From CANDYO01 sp049653745 (GTDB taxonomy: Bacteria; Pseudomonadota; Alphaproteobacteria; Rickettsiales; CANDYO01): a stretch of DNA of 33,863 nucleotides. Location: NCBI GenBank assembly GCA_049653745.1, contig JBASGW010000007.1, positions 1-33,863 on the forward strand, read 5' to 3'. The translations under genes and the position numbers were made by a program. Under the pieces are notes generated by a model. The model did no database searches and had not been told where the DNA came from. It saw only the letters and a list, made by a program, of their open reading frames with translations. Shown piece by piece: positions 14,816 to 22,554 of the stretch (its first letter is position 1; each line of letters begins with the position of its first letter).

Positions 14816-15382
14816 TTATTTTGCTCTTTCTATATAAGTTGAATCGGTTGTACGGATAATAACTTTATCATCGATATTAATAAATGGTGGCACCATAACC
14901 CTTACGCCGTTATCTAAGATAGCTGGTTTGAAAGAAGAAGTTACGGTTTGTCCTTTAATTACTGGTTCAGTTTGAGCTATTACCGCAGTAATTTTTTCTG
15001 GCACATATGCGTTGATAACTTCATCATTATGAGTTTCACAAGTGATTTCCATGCCATCTTGAACATAAGGAAGTTGATCACCTAAAATATCTTTAGTTAT
15101 AAGAATTTGTTCAAAAGTTTCGTTATCCATTAAGGTGAGTTTTTCATCTTCAAAATATAAAAATTGATAACGCTTCTCTTCTAATCTAACTTTTTCAACA
15201 GATTCTGATGAGCTAAATCTTTCATTAAGTTTGGTGCCAACTTTAATATCTTTCATTTCAACTTGAACATAAGCTCCGCCTTTTCCTGGCTGGGTATGAT
15301 CTGGTTGTTTAGTTACTATATATAAGCGTCCATTATGCTCTAGAACGGTACCTTGTCTAATTGAATTTGCGTTAATTTTCAT
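14816..15382 (-). CDS. efp: Translation elongation factor P
   Basis: This is a full-length 188-residue EF-P. EF-P binds stalled ribosomes between the P and E sites and helps form peptide bonds at consecutive prolines. The three beta-barrel domains are visible; domain I holds the loop HTQPGKGGAYVQVE with Lys34 at its tip, the residue that is lysylated in many bacteria. The C-terminal signature is close to the usual form (IINIDDKVIIRT type; visible text FINIDDKVIIRTTDSTYIERAK is its core). It is first in a two-gene unit with the phosphatase-like gene and divergent from the large GTA gene at 15547. Confidence 0.97.
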   Translation of the reverse strand: MKINANSIRQGTVLEHNGRLYIVTKQPDHTQPGKGGAYVQVEMKDIKVGTKLNERFSSSESVEKVRLEEKRYQFLYFEDEKLTLMDNETFEQILITKDILGDQLPYVQDGMEITCETHNDEVINAYVPEKITAVIAQTEPVIKGQTVTSSFKPAILDNGVRVMVPPFINIDDKVIIRTTDSTYIERAK

Positions 15383-15392
15383 TTTTTACCTA

Positions 15393-15420
15393 ATTATAAA
15401 TACTTATTACTGCGTTTGAA
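15393..15420 (-). promoter_or_regulatory. Promoter-like site for efp
   Basis: On the minus strand TTCAAA and a perfect TATAAT are separated by 16 bases. The -10 box ends only ten bases before the efp ATG, so the transcript would have a very short leader, or the true promoter is another one. Confidence 0.4.
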
Positions 15421-15546
15421 GATACATAGGATTTATTAATTAGTCTATAAAAATTGTTAGTTATTAGCATCAGATAAGTCACCATCGGTTAATAAAAGTG
15501 GAATAAATCTACATTATTTTCAACCAATAACAAAAAATAAAATATT

Positions 15547-18500
15547 ATGAGTTCAACAATTACATCACAAGCTGGGTCTATATTAGGTAATTCTTTGGCA
15601 GGACCAATGGGCAGCGCCATTGGTTATGGAGTTGGTGCTGCTTTAGGTCAAGAATATGATCAGCAGCGTTTAGGAAAAAATAAAAGAGTGCCAATTATTG
15701 GTAAACTTAGCGATTTGAGTATTCAAACTTCAACTTATGGACGAATGATTCCAATAATTTATGGAAAAGCAAAAATTGCTGGGAATATTATTTGGGCGAG
15801 TAATATAAAAGAAGAGAGACGCGATTATTATCAAAGAAGAAGTAAATTTGGTGGTAAATCTTTAGCTTCTACTGAATATAGCTATAGTGTTTCTCTAGCC
15901 ATTGCGATTGCTGAAGGTGAAATAGATGAAATTTTAAGAGTTTGGTTAAATGATCAATTAATTGATCCAAGAAAAAGCTGTTATAGATTTTATAATGGTA
16001 GTGAAGATCAAATGCCAGATCCATTAATTGAGGCTAATTGTGGCCATGGAAAGACTCCTGCTTTTAGAGGTCTTAGTTATATTGTGATTGAAGATTTGCA
16101 ATTAGGTGAATTTGGCAATCAAATACCAAATTTTCTTTTTGAAGTTAGACGTAAACTAAAGATTCAAGATTTAAGCACTGAGATAGCTTTAGAAGAAAGA
16201 ATAAAAGCAATGATAATGATCCCTGGATCTGGAGAATTTGTTTATGACACTCAAGTTCAATCAAAAGTTCCTAAAAATTATAATCCCAAATATGGAAATT
16301 TTAATTTTCAGAAAACTAAAATAAATCAAAATAATCGAGAAAATAAGGCAGATTGTTTAGTTGCACTAGATCAATTAAAAGATACTTGCCCCAATTTACA
16401 GTGGGTGGCTCCTGTTGTTGGATGGTTTGTGACTAATACAAATGCTGGTAATTGCAGAATTTTACCTGGAGTGGAATATAATGAAAGCTCCACCCTTCCA
16501 GATGCATGGCAAGTTGCTCATTACAATAGAGAAAATGCACATCTAATATCAAAAAATCAATTTTCTGGTCCTATTTATGGTGGAACCACCAATGATTTAT
16601 CAATTTTGCGTTATTTGGACTCATTAAAAAATTATGGATATAAGATAATGTTTTATCCCATGATTTTTGTTGATCAACATCATAAACCATGGAGAGGAAG
16701 AATTACAGGAACGCCAGAAGAAGTTAAGCAATTTTTTTATGCCCCAGATGGCTATATTAATTTTATTCTACATTATGCAGGATTAGTAAAAAATAAGGTG
16801 AATGCTTTTGTTATTGGTTCAGAGCTTATAGGCTTAACCAAAGTGAGAGATGAAAATAATAATTTCCCTGCAGTGGAGGCATTAATTGATTTAGCTAAAA
16901 AGGTTAAAGAGATAGTAGGTGATAAGGTTAAGGTAACTTATGCAGCAGATTGGAGCGAATATCACCATGCTGATTATGGATGGTATAATTTAGATCCATT
17001 ATGGGCATCTGATTATATAGATTTTATAGGAATTGATGCTTACTTTCCTTTAACTAATGCAACTCAACCTTTTTATGAAGAAGAAAAAATTATTGAGGGT
17101 TGGTCATCGGGAGAGGGTTATAATTATTATTATGAAGATAGTCAAAAGACAATAAAAAAGCCATTATCGGCTCCTTATGCTTGGAAAAATATTGAATATT
17201 GGTGGAGTAATGAACATTATAATCCCAATGGTAATAAATCTCCTTGGGTACCTAAATCTAAAAAAATATGGTTCACTGAGATTGGATTTCCTTCTGTTGA
17301 ATTAGCATCTAACCAGCCTAATGTTTTTTATAGTCCTGATAGTTGTGAGAGTAATTTCCCAATTCATTCAAGTGGCAGAGTTGATTTTGTTGCCCAGAGG
17401 CAAGCGCTTTCAGCTACTGAGAAATTCTGGCGCAATAGTGAGTTTTTAGAACAGATGTTTGTTTGGACTTGGGATGCAAGGCCTTATCCATTTTGGCCAG
17501 ATTTATCACTGATTTGGAGTGATGGAGGCTGTTGGTCAAGAGGGCATTGGGTTAATGGAAAATTAGGATTAATAACTCTGCAAGCTGTAATTCAAGATTT
17601 ATGCTTAAAAGCGGGTTTGGAGTTAAATCAAATAAATGCTAAGGAGCTTTGCGATTTAATTGATGGCTTGGTTATTAATTCTAAGGAAGATGTTGCTAGC
17701 ATCATTAATTTACTTAAAACTTGTTATTTTTTTGAAACTTGTGAAGCTAGTGGAATATTAACTTTTAAGAAAAAAATAAATTCCAATGTTATTGGCATCA
17801 AGCAAGAGCAATTAGTTATTAATAATTCTTTAAAGAAAGAACCTTTAACTATTACTAAAACCTGTGAATTGCAAGTTCCAAAAGCTGTGCATATTAATTA
17901 TTTAAATTATCTCTTCGATTATCAGGTGGCTTTAGAATCTGCTTATAATTTATGTACCAACAGCAGGCAGCAAATGAACCTTCATTTACCAATTATTATT
18001 GATCCTTCGAGAGCTAAAACTATTGCGCAAATAACCCTACAAGAAATGTGGAATGAGCAAATTACTTATGAGTTTAATTTAGGGCCGGAATATATCAATA
18101 TTTGCCCTAATGATGTGATTTTATTAGAAAATAATAATGGTGAAGTTTTGCCAATGAGAGTTCAAAAATCAATTCTATGTCAATCTAGAATTACTAATAT
18201 TACAGCAGTGCATAGCAATTTAAATATCTATAAATATCAAGAAAAGCAAGAGTTTAAACAAGAAGGTATTTTACTGAATAAAGAAAATTTTGATCCAGGT
18301 CAAACAGAGTTAATTATTCTAAATATTCCTCCATTACCATTTGAACTGCCACCTTATGGACTTTATTTAGGAGTGGTGGCTAATGAAGAACATTGGCGAG
18401 GTGCAGAAGTTGTGTGTCCAGATAATAGCGCATTATATTTTAAACATCGCGCGATTTTAGGATTGATTGATGAAGATTTAGGAGAATCAATTAGCTTATC

Positions 18501-18822
18501 TATGATAAATGGTGAATTAGAAAGCAAATTAGAAGAAGAATTAGAGCGTTTTGCTAATTTAGCAATTATTAATGGTGAGATAGTTCAATTTGCTAAAGCT
18601 CAGTATCTAGGGGAGCATAAATATATGTTATCTGAATTAAAAAGAAATTTATTTAATACCCAAAGCAAACAACAAGACAATAAATTTATATTATTAGATA
18701 AAAATTTACAAAAATTGCCCTTAAGTGATTTTCAAATCGGTAAGAACCAAGAATTTTTAGTAACAAGCATTGGTCATAATTTAGACCAAACTTTGAAATA
18801 TCAATTTATTTATGAAAAATAG
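15547..18822 (+). CDS. GTA TIM-barrel-domain tail protein, 'megatron' type (g15-like)
   Basis: The 1091-residue protein begins with a small Gly/Ala-rich segment and a baseplate-type domain (YGRMIPIIYGKAKIAGNIIW, residues about 64-83). The GTA TIM-barrel-like domain lies around residues 350-680: FVIGSELIGL, VTYAADWSEYHHADYG, FIGIDAYFPLT, WFTEIGFPS and MFVWTWDARPYPFWPD are typical. A phage tail-tip hub domain (phage-tail_3 family) follows. In the Rhodobacter GTA this protein makes the central fibre of the tail tip and contacts the target cell. It is one long intact frame. It comes before the g12-like gene, whereas in the canonical cluster g15 is last, so the order is rearranged. Confidence 0.93.
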   Translation: MSSTITSQAGSILGNSLAGPMGSAIGYGVGAALGQEYDQQRLGKNKRVPIIGKLSDLSIQTSTYGRMIPIIYGKAKIAGNIIWASNIKEERRDYYQRRSKFGGKSLASTEYSYSVSLAIAIAEGEIDEILRVWLNDQLIDPRKSCYRFYNGSEDQMPDPLIEANCGHGKTPAFRGLSYIVIEDLQLGEFGNQIPNFLFEVRRKLKIQDLSTEIALEERIKAMIMIPGSGEFVYDTQVQSKVPKNYNPKYGNFNFQKTKINQNNRENKADCLVALDQLKDTCPNLQWVAPVVGWFVTNTNAGNCRILPGVEYNESSTLPDAWQVAHYNRENAHLISKNQFSGPIYGGTTNDLSILRYLDSLKNYGYKIMFYPMIFVDQHHKPWRGRITGTPEEVKQFFYAPDGYINFILHYAGLVKNKVNAFVIGSELIGLTKVRDENNNFPAVEALIDLAKKVKEIVGDKVKVTYAADWSEYHHADYGWYNLDPLWASDYIDFIGIDAYFPLTNATQPFYEEEKIIEGWSSGEGYNYYYEDSQKTIKKPLSAPYAWKNIEYWWSNEHYNPNGNKSPWVPKSKKIWFTEIGFPSVELASNQPNVFYSPDSCESNFPIHSSGRVDFVAQRQALSATEKFWRNSEFLEQMFVWTWDARPYPFWPDLSLIWSDGGCWSRGHWVNGKLGLITLQAVIQDLCLKAGLELNQINAKELCDLIDGLVINSKEDVASIINLLKTCYFFETCEASGILTFKKKINSNVIGIKQEQLVINNSLKKEPLTITKTCELQVPKAVHINYLNYLFDYQVALESAYNLCTNSRQQMNLHLPIIIDPSRAKTIAQITLQEMWNEQITYEFNLGPEYINICPNDVILLENNNGEVLPMRVQKSILCQSRITNITAVHSNLNIYKYQEKQEFKQEGILLNKENFDPGQTELIILNIPPLPFELPPYGLYLGVVANEEHWRGAEVVCPDNSALYFKHRAILGLIDEDLGESISLSMINGELESKLEEELERFANLAIINGEIVQFAKAQYLGEHKYMLSELKRNLFNTQSKQQDNKFILLDKNLQKLPLSDFQIGKNQEFLVTSIGHNLDQTLKYQFIYEK

Positions 18823-18831
18823 GTAAACCAT

Positions 18832-19434
18832 ATGATAAAAACAGCTTTCCAAGAAATAAGTTTTCCGTCGGATATTGCTTATGGGGCAACAGGCGGGCCA
18901 GAGTTTTTTACTGATGTTGTTGCAAGTAGTAGTGGATTTGAACATCGAAATATAAATTGGGCTTATCCAAGAAGTCGTTATAATTTGGCATCTGCTATAA
19001 AAACAAAAGAACAATTGGATGTTATATTGAGTTTTTTTAGATTGAGCTATGGCAGGGCTATAGGATTTCGCTTTAAAGACTGGAGTGATTATCAAATAAA
19101 ACGTCAGAAAATTGCCATTGCAGACGGAATTACTAAAGAATTTCAACTTACCAAAACTTATAAATATTTTGAATGTTTTAGTGTTCGTAAAATAACTAAG
19201 CCTATTGTTAACACAATAAAAATTTACTTGAATGAAAGCTTAGTAAAGCCAGAGGTTAATTCAGTAAATGGTATTGTTAGATTTGAACAGTCACCTATTG
19301 AAGGAAGTATTATATCGGCAGAGGGAGAGTTTGAAGTTCCGGTGAGGTTTGATTCAGATCATTTAAGCACCTCAATAGAAAGTTATAATGTTTACACATA
19401 TCATGAAATTCCATTAGTGGAGATAAAATTATGA
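18832..19434 (+). CDS. DUF2460 distal tail protein (g12-like)
   Basis: This 200-residue protein matches DUF2460, with EISFPSDIAYGATGGPEFFTDVV at its start (core: FPSDIAYGATGGPEF), WAYPRSRYNLASA, and GRAIGFRFKDWSDYQ. In the Rhodobacter GTA it is the distal tail protein that joins tail tube to baseplate. It starts ten bases after the g15-like stop and overlaps the next gene by four bases (ATGA), so the three are one transcription unit. Confidence 0.92.
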   Translation: MIKTAFQEISFPSDIAYGATGGPEFFTDVVASSSGFEHRNINWAYPRSRYNLASAIKTKEQLDVILSFFRLSYGRAIGFRFKDWSDYQIKRQKIAIADGITKEFQLTKTYKYFECFSVRKITKPIVNTIKIYLNESLVKPEVNSVNGIVRFEQSPIEGSIISAEGEFEVPVRFDSDHLSTSIESYNVYTYHEIPLVEIKL

Positions 19435-20222
19435 TTAGTACAATAGTTACTTGTTGGAATTTGAAATTAAAGAATAAGAAATTATTATGTTTTACTGACT
19501 TTGATCAAGATATTGAATTTGAAGATAAGAAATATATTTGTGGTGGATATTTTACACCAAGTAGTATTTTCAGTAGTAATGAACTAGCTCAAGATAATTT
19601 TTCCATTTCTGGAATTATTGATGGTGATATTTTTAGTCATGAAGCTTTTATAAGAGGGGATTTTAATCGCTCATTTTTAGAAATATTTACATTGGATCTT
19701 AAAAACCTAGATAAGCCAAAGAATATTCTAAAAACAGGTTGGTTAGGAGAAATAAAATATAATCAAAATTCTTTTGAGAGTGAGGTTTCTACTTTAAGTG
19801 CTAAAACCAATAATATTATAGGAAAATGCTATTCAAATAGCTGTAGAGCTGAATTTGCTGATCAATTTTGTAAAAAAAATAAAGCTGATTTTTCATTTAG
19901 TGGAGCTATAACTGAAATTATAACAAATAATATTTTTATTGATGAAAATAGATCTGAACCAAATGATTATTTTACCAAAGGGGTGATAAAATTCTTATCT
20001 GGTGGTGGTAAAGATGCTTCTTATAATATTTTAGCTTTTGAAAATAAAAAAATTATATTGGAGTCTGCTATCAATTTAAGGATAGAAATAGGAGATTTAT
20101 ATTTAATTACTGCTGGATGTGATAAGTCAATAATGGCTTGTATAAACAAGTTCAGCAATGCTTTGAATTTTAGAGGAGAACCTTATATTCCAGGTAAGCA
20201 TAAATTGCTTGCGTGCAACTAA
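19431..20222 (+). CDS. DUF2163 baseplate hub protein (g13-like)
   Basis: The 263-residue protein belongs to the DUF2163 / phage_BR0599 family. FTDFDQDIEFEDKKYICGGYFTPSS at the start and FRGEPYIPG at the end are diagnostic cores (FTDFDQDIEF and FRGEPYIPG). Cysteines in CYSNSCRAEFADQFC and AGCDKSIMAC match the family's cysteine set; GTA and lambda-type hub proteins are reported to hold an iron-sulfur cluster there. The protein forms the hub of the tail tip. It is translationally coupled with the g12-like gene before it. Confidence 0.92.
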   Translation: MISTIVTCWNLKLKNKKLLCFTDFDQDIEFEDKKYICGGYFTPSSIFSSNELAQDNFSISGIIDGDIFSHEAFIRGDFNRSFLEIFTLDLKNLDKPKNILKTGWLGEIKYNQNSFESEVSTLSAKTNNIIGKCYSNSCRAEFADQFCKKNKADFSFSGAITEIITNNIFIDENRSEPNDYFTKGVIKFLSGGGKDASYNILAFENKKIILESAINLRIEIGDLYLITAGCDKSIMACINKFSNALNFRGEPYIPGKHKLLACN

Positions 20223-20301
20223 TAGTTCTGTTAGCCTTCTTCAGCTATATTAAGAATAGTAATTTAAATTTATCATTTAGTAAAATATTAGGAGTTATAT
20301 T

Positions 20302-20640
20302 ATGTTTGATTTTGAAGCGCATTGGGCATTGATTAAAGAGTTTTTTATGAATTCTGAAGTAAGAAAATTATTTTTAAAATTTCTTGAAACCAAGGCAGCA
20401 GTGCTTAACAATATCAAAAATAATTTTGAACAAGATAACAACCAAGAAACAAAGGAGACTAACATGACTGAAGAAGATAAAGTAGAAGCGGTAGCACCTG
20501 TGGCTGAAGAAGCGGCAGCACCTGCGGTAGTTGAAGAAGCGGCAGCATCTGTGGCTGAAGAAGCGGCAGCACCTGTGGCTGAAGAAGTTGCAGCACCTTT
20601 AGGAGAAGATGCAGCGCATTCTACTCATGGTGAATTATAA
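20302..20640 (+). CDS. Small protein with Ala/Glu tandem repeats; possible two start sites
   Basis: The 112-residue protein has GGAG upstream of its ATG at 20302. The first ~50 residues are helical (FDFEAHWALIKEFFMNSEVR). Residues 63-103 are a tandem repeat of (V/P)AEEAAAP-like octapeptides. No family is recognised, and the canonical GTA has no gene here. The repeat tract is clearly richer in G and C than its surroundings. A second in-frame ATG at 20464 has AAAGGAG six bases upstream and would give a 58-residue acidic product made almost only of the repeats. A hairpin terminator follows the stop, so it ends the second module's first transcript. Confidence 0.7.
   Translation: MFDFEAHWALIKEFFMNSEVRKLFLKFLETKAAVLNNIKNNFEQDNNQETKETNMTEEDKVEAVAPVAEEAAAPAVVEEAAASVAEEAAAPVAEEVAAPLGEDAAHSTHGEL
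20451..20466 (+). promoter_or_regulatory. Internal ribosome binding site and in-frame ATG in the Ala/Glu-repeat gene
   Basis: AAAGGAG (20451-20457) lies six bases before ATG at 20464, in frame at codon 55. It is as good as the site at the first start, so two products of 112 and 58 residues are possible. Confidence 0.45.
20491..20601 (+). repeat. Tandem 24-27-base repeat encoding Ala/Glu octapeptides
   Basis: Imperfect copies of a unit like GTGGCTGAAGAAGCGGC plus AGCACCT recur about four to five times. Direct repeats of this size can change copy number by slippage. Local GC content is well above that of the window. Confidence 0.7.
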
Positions 20641-20654
20641 GCTTTAATAATATC

Positions 20655-20688
20655 TCCCCTTATAGAGTTCTCTATAGGGGGATCTTTT
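20655..20688 (+). terminator. Rho-independent terminator after the Ala/Glu-repeat gene
   Basis: A 12-bp stem (20655-20666 with 20671-20682, one T-G wobble, CCCC paired with GGGG) has a GTTC tetraloop and is followed by TCTTTT. It is the strongest hairpin in the window. Confidence 0.85.
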
Positions 20689-20724
20689 CCTCACAAACTT
20701 ACAATCCACTAATAAATAATCAAA

Positions 20725-21159
20725 ATGAAATCCAAAGATATTATTGCGAAGGCGCATGATTGGATTGGTACTAAATTTAAACATCAGGGTAGAATAAAAA
20801 AGACTTTAAATGATTCAGGAGGCTGTGATTGCCTAGGATTAATTATGGGTTTAGATATTAAAACTAAAAATAATCTCTCTCTAAATTTATATGATCAAAC
20901 TAATTATCCTAAGTTTTCCACTTCAAATACGCTACTAGATAAATTAAATTTATTATTAAAATCAGTCACATTAGATGAGATCCAGCCTGGGAATATCATT
21001 TTAATAAGAATAAATAACTGGCCACAGCATCTAGCTATTGTTGTGGATACAAATCCAGAAATAACCATTATTCATAGTTATGTACAAGCCCGCAAAGTTG
21101 TTAAACAATATCTTCCTAAGGAATGGAAATGCAATATTGTGGCGGTTTATCAAGTTTAA
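20725..21159 (+). CDS. NlpC/P60-family cell-wall peptidase (g14-like)
   Basis: The 144-residue protein matches the phage/GTA NlpC/P60 peptidase g14. The active-site cysteine is Cys36 in GGCDCLGLI, the general base is His102 in PQHLAIVVD, and His117 in IIHSYV is the likely third residue. In the GTA it is a tail-tip peptidase that opens the target cell wall. It lies after a terminator and so probably has its own promoter, with the holin gene 25 bases downstream. Confidence 0.92.
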   Translation: MKSKDIIAKAHDWIGTKFKHQGRIKKTLNDSGGCDCLGLIMGLDIKTKNNLSLNLYDQTNYPKFSTSNTLLDKLNLLLKSVTLDEIQPGNIILIRINNWPQHLAIVVDTNPEITIIHSYVQARKVVKQYLPKEWKCNIVAVYQV

Positions 21160-21184
21160 AATATTATTAATACAAGGAGAAAAT

Positions 21185-21631
21185 ATGATAACTTTATTAG
21201 CTTCATTAGCTGGATTCTTAAGCTCTTTAGTGCCAGAAATTATGAAGTATTTTGTTGATAGAGGGGATAAGAAACATGAGCTGGAAATACTTGAATATCA
21301 AGTTAAGCTTCAAAAAATTAAAGCAGATGGTCGCTTAGAAGAGATAATTCCTCAGCTTAATATGTTTGAAACCCAAGCGCTTTATAAAACCTATAAAACT
21401 GGAATTAATTGGGTTGATGCTTTTAATGGGTTAGTGAGGCCGGTTTTAGCTTACGCATTCTTTGGTATATATGCTTATGTAAAATTTTTGCAATATCAAA
21501 TTATTGCAGCTTCTATGCAGTTATTTGAGGTGGTGAATATTTTATGGACTCTTGAAGATCAAGCAATATTTGCTGGGATTATAAGTTTTTATTTTGGTCA
21601 AAGAGCTCTTAGTAAAGTTAGGGGTAGATAA
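21185..21631 (+). CDS. GTA-type 3TM holin
   Basis: From the ATG at 21185, preceded by AAGGAG, the product has 148 residues; an upstream in-frame start at 21080 lies inside the previous gene and is unlikely. The sequence fits the family 'holin of 3TMs, for gene-transfer release': an N-terminal amphipathic/hydrophobic segment (LLASLAGFLSSLVPEIMKYF), a charged coil, WVDAFNGLVRPVLAYAFFGIYAYV and a C-terminal FAGIISFYFGQRALSKV. It would make lesions in the inner membrane for particle release. It is one base from the lysozyme gene, forming a lysis pair. Confidence 0.9.
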   Translation: MITLLASLAGFLSSLVPEIMKYFVDRGDKKHELEILEYQVKLQKIKADGRLEEIIPQLNMFETQALYKTYKTGINWVDAFNGLVRPVLAYAFFGIYAYVKFLQYQIIAASMQLFEVVNILWTLEDQAIFAGIISFYFGQRALSKVRGR

Positions 21632-21632
21632 T

Positions 21633-22064
21633 ATGAAAACTTCAGATAATGCAGTTCAAATGATTAAAAACTTTGAAGGTTTAAGTACCAAAGCATATTT
21701 ATGCCCTGCAGGACATAAAACTATTGGTTATGGGCATGTCCTATTGCAAGGTGAAAATAGAGATTATATTAATCAGAAGGAAGCTGAAGATTTATTGTTT
21801 AATGATCTAAGTAAAATAGAATATATAGTGCAGAGAAATATTCAAGTTGAACTAAATCAAGGTCAATTTGATGCTTTAATATCATTTACTTTTAACTTAG
21901 GGGCTGCATCATTGCAGCGATCTACATTAAGGCAAAAAATTAACCGTTATGAGCATGAAGATGTGCCAAAGGAATTTATGCGTTGGATATATACTGGTGG
22001 AAAAATTCTTGCAGGCTTGATTGCAAGAAGAAAGGCAGAAGCTGAAATGTATGTGATGGGCTAG
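21633..22064 (+). CDS. Phage-type lysozyme (GH24 endolysin)
   Basis: From the ATG at 21633 the product has 143 residues and belongs to glycoside hydrolase family 24, which cleaves peptidoglycan. The catalytic Glu15 is in NFEGL, and the active-site cleft motif AYLCPAGHKTIGYGH is present; its Cys24 takes the place of the T4-type Asp, as in many phage R-type lysozymes. RWIYTGGKILAGLIARRKAE is the usual C-terminal region. No signal peptide is visible, so release would depend on the holin just upstream. Frame intact. Confidence 0.93.
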   Translation: MKTSDNAVQMIKNFEGLSTKAYLCPAGHKTIGYGHVLLQGENRDYINQKEAEDLLFNDLSKIEYIVQRNIQVELNQGQFDALISFTFNLGAASLQRSTLRQKINRYEHEDVPKEFMRWIYTGGKILAGLIARRKAEAEMYVMG

Positions 22065-22177
22065 TATTAGGTTTAATCTAAGGATAATATTGTATTGTTA
22101 TTCATTTATTAATTAAATATAATTAATATTATATCTATATTTAATTTAAGAAAATATCTTTGAAGGGATGAGCTATA

Positions 22178-22513
22178 ATGTCAAATAATATAAATACTAC
22201 TAATACCATTATATCAATCCTAAAAGGAGCTGGTATAATACATATAGCGATATTATGTAATAATGTAAAAGAATTAAAAAATTTTCTAGAAAATGGAGCT
22301 GACATTGATCAAAAGAATGATTGTGGAATGACGCCTTTGCTTGTTGCGGCGAGCTGCGCACATTTAGAATCAGGAATCTTTCTTATTAATAATGGTGCAG
22401 ATTTACACTCTAAATATATTAGTTACGGAGATGATTGTAAAATTGATCAAGCTATAGATTGTATTTCTGTGTGTAATTATATGTTGAGTGATTATTTAAC
22501 AGGAAATGCATAG
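22178..22513 (+). CDS. Small ankyrin-repeat protein
   Basis: This 111-residue protein has about two ankyrin repeats: HIAILCNNVKELKNFLENGADIDQKND and TPLLVAASCAHLESGIFLINNGADL, each with the typical turn after NGAD(I/L). Ankyrin repeats bind proteins and are abundant in secreted proteins of Rickettsiales. It has no signal peptide and no other domain. It sits just after the lysis genes and could be the tail of a cargo region or an unrelated gene. Confidence 0.8.
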   Translation: MSNNINTTNTIISILKGAGIIHIAILCNNVKELKNFLENGADIDQKNDCGMTPLLVAASCAHLESGIFLINNGADLHSKYISYGDDCKIDQAIDCISVCNYMLSDYLTGNA

Positions 22514-22554
22514 ATTGCTTTTAAAGGGCAGGGAGTTTTATTAATACTTTCCTA

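Noticed and set aside
18781..19146. Minus-strand open frame of 121 codons
   Set aside because: It lies opposite the DUF2460 gene, which is clearly real.
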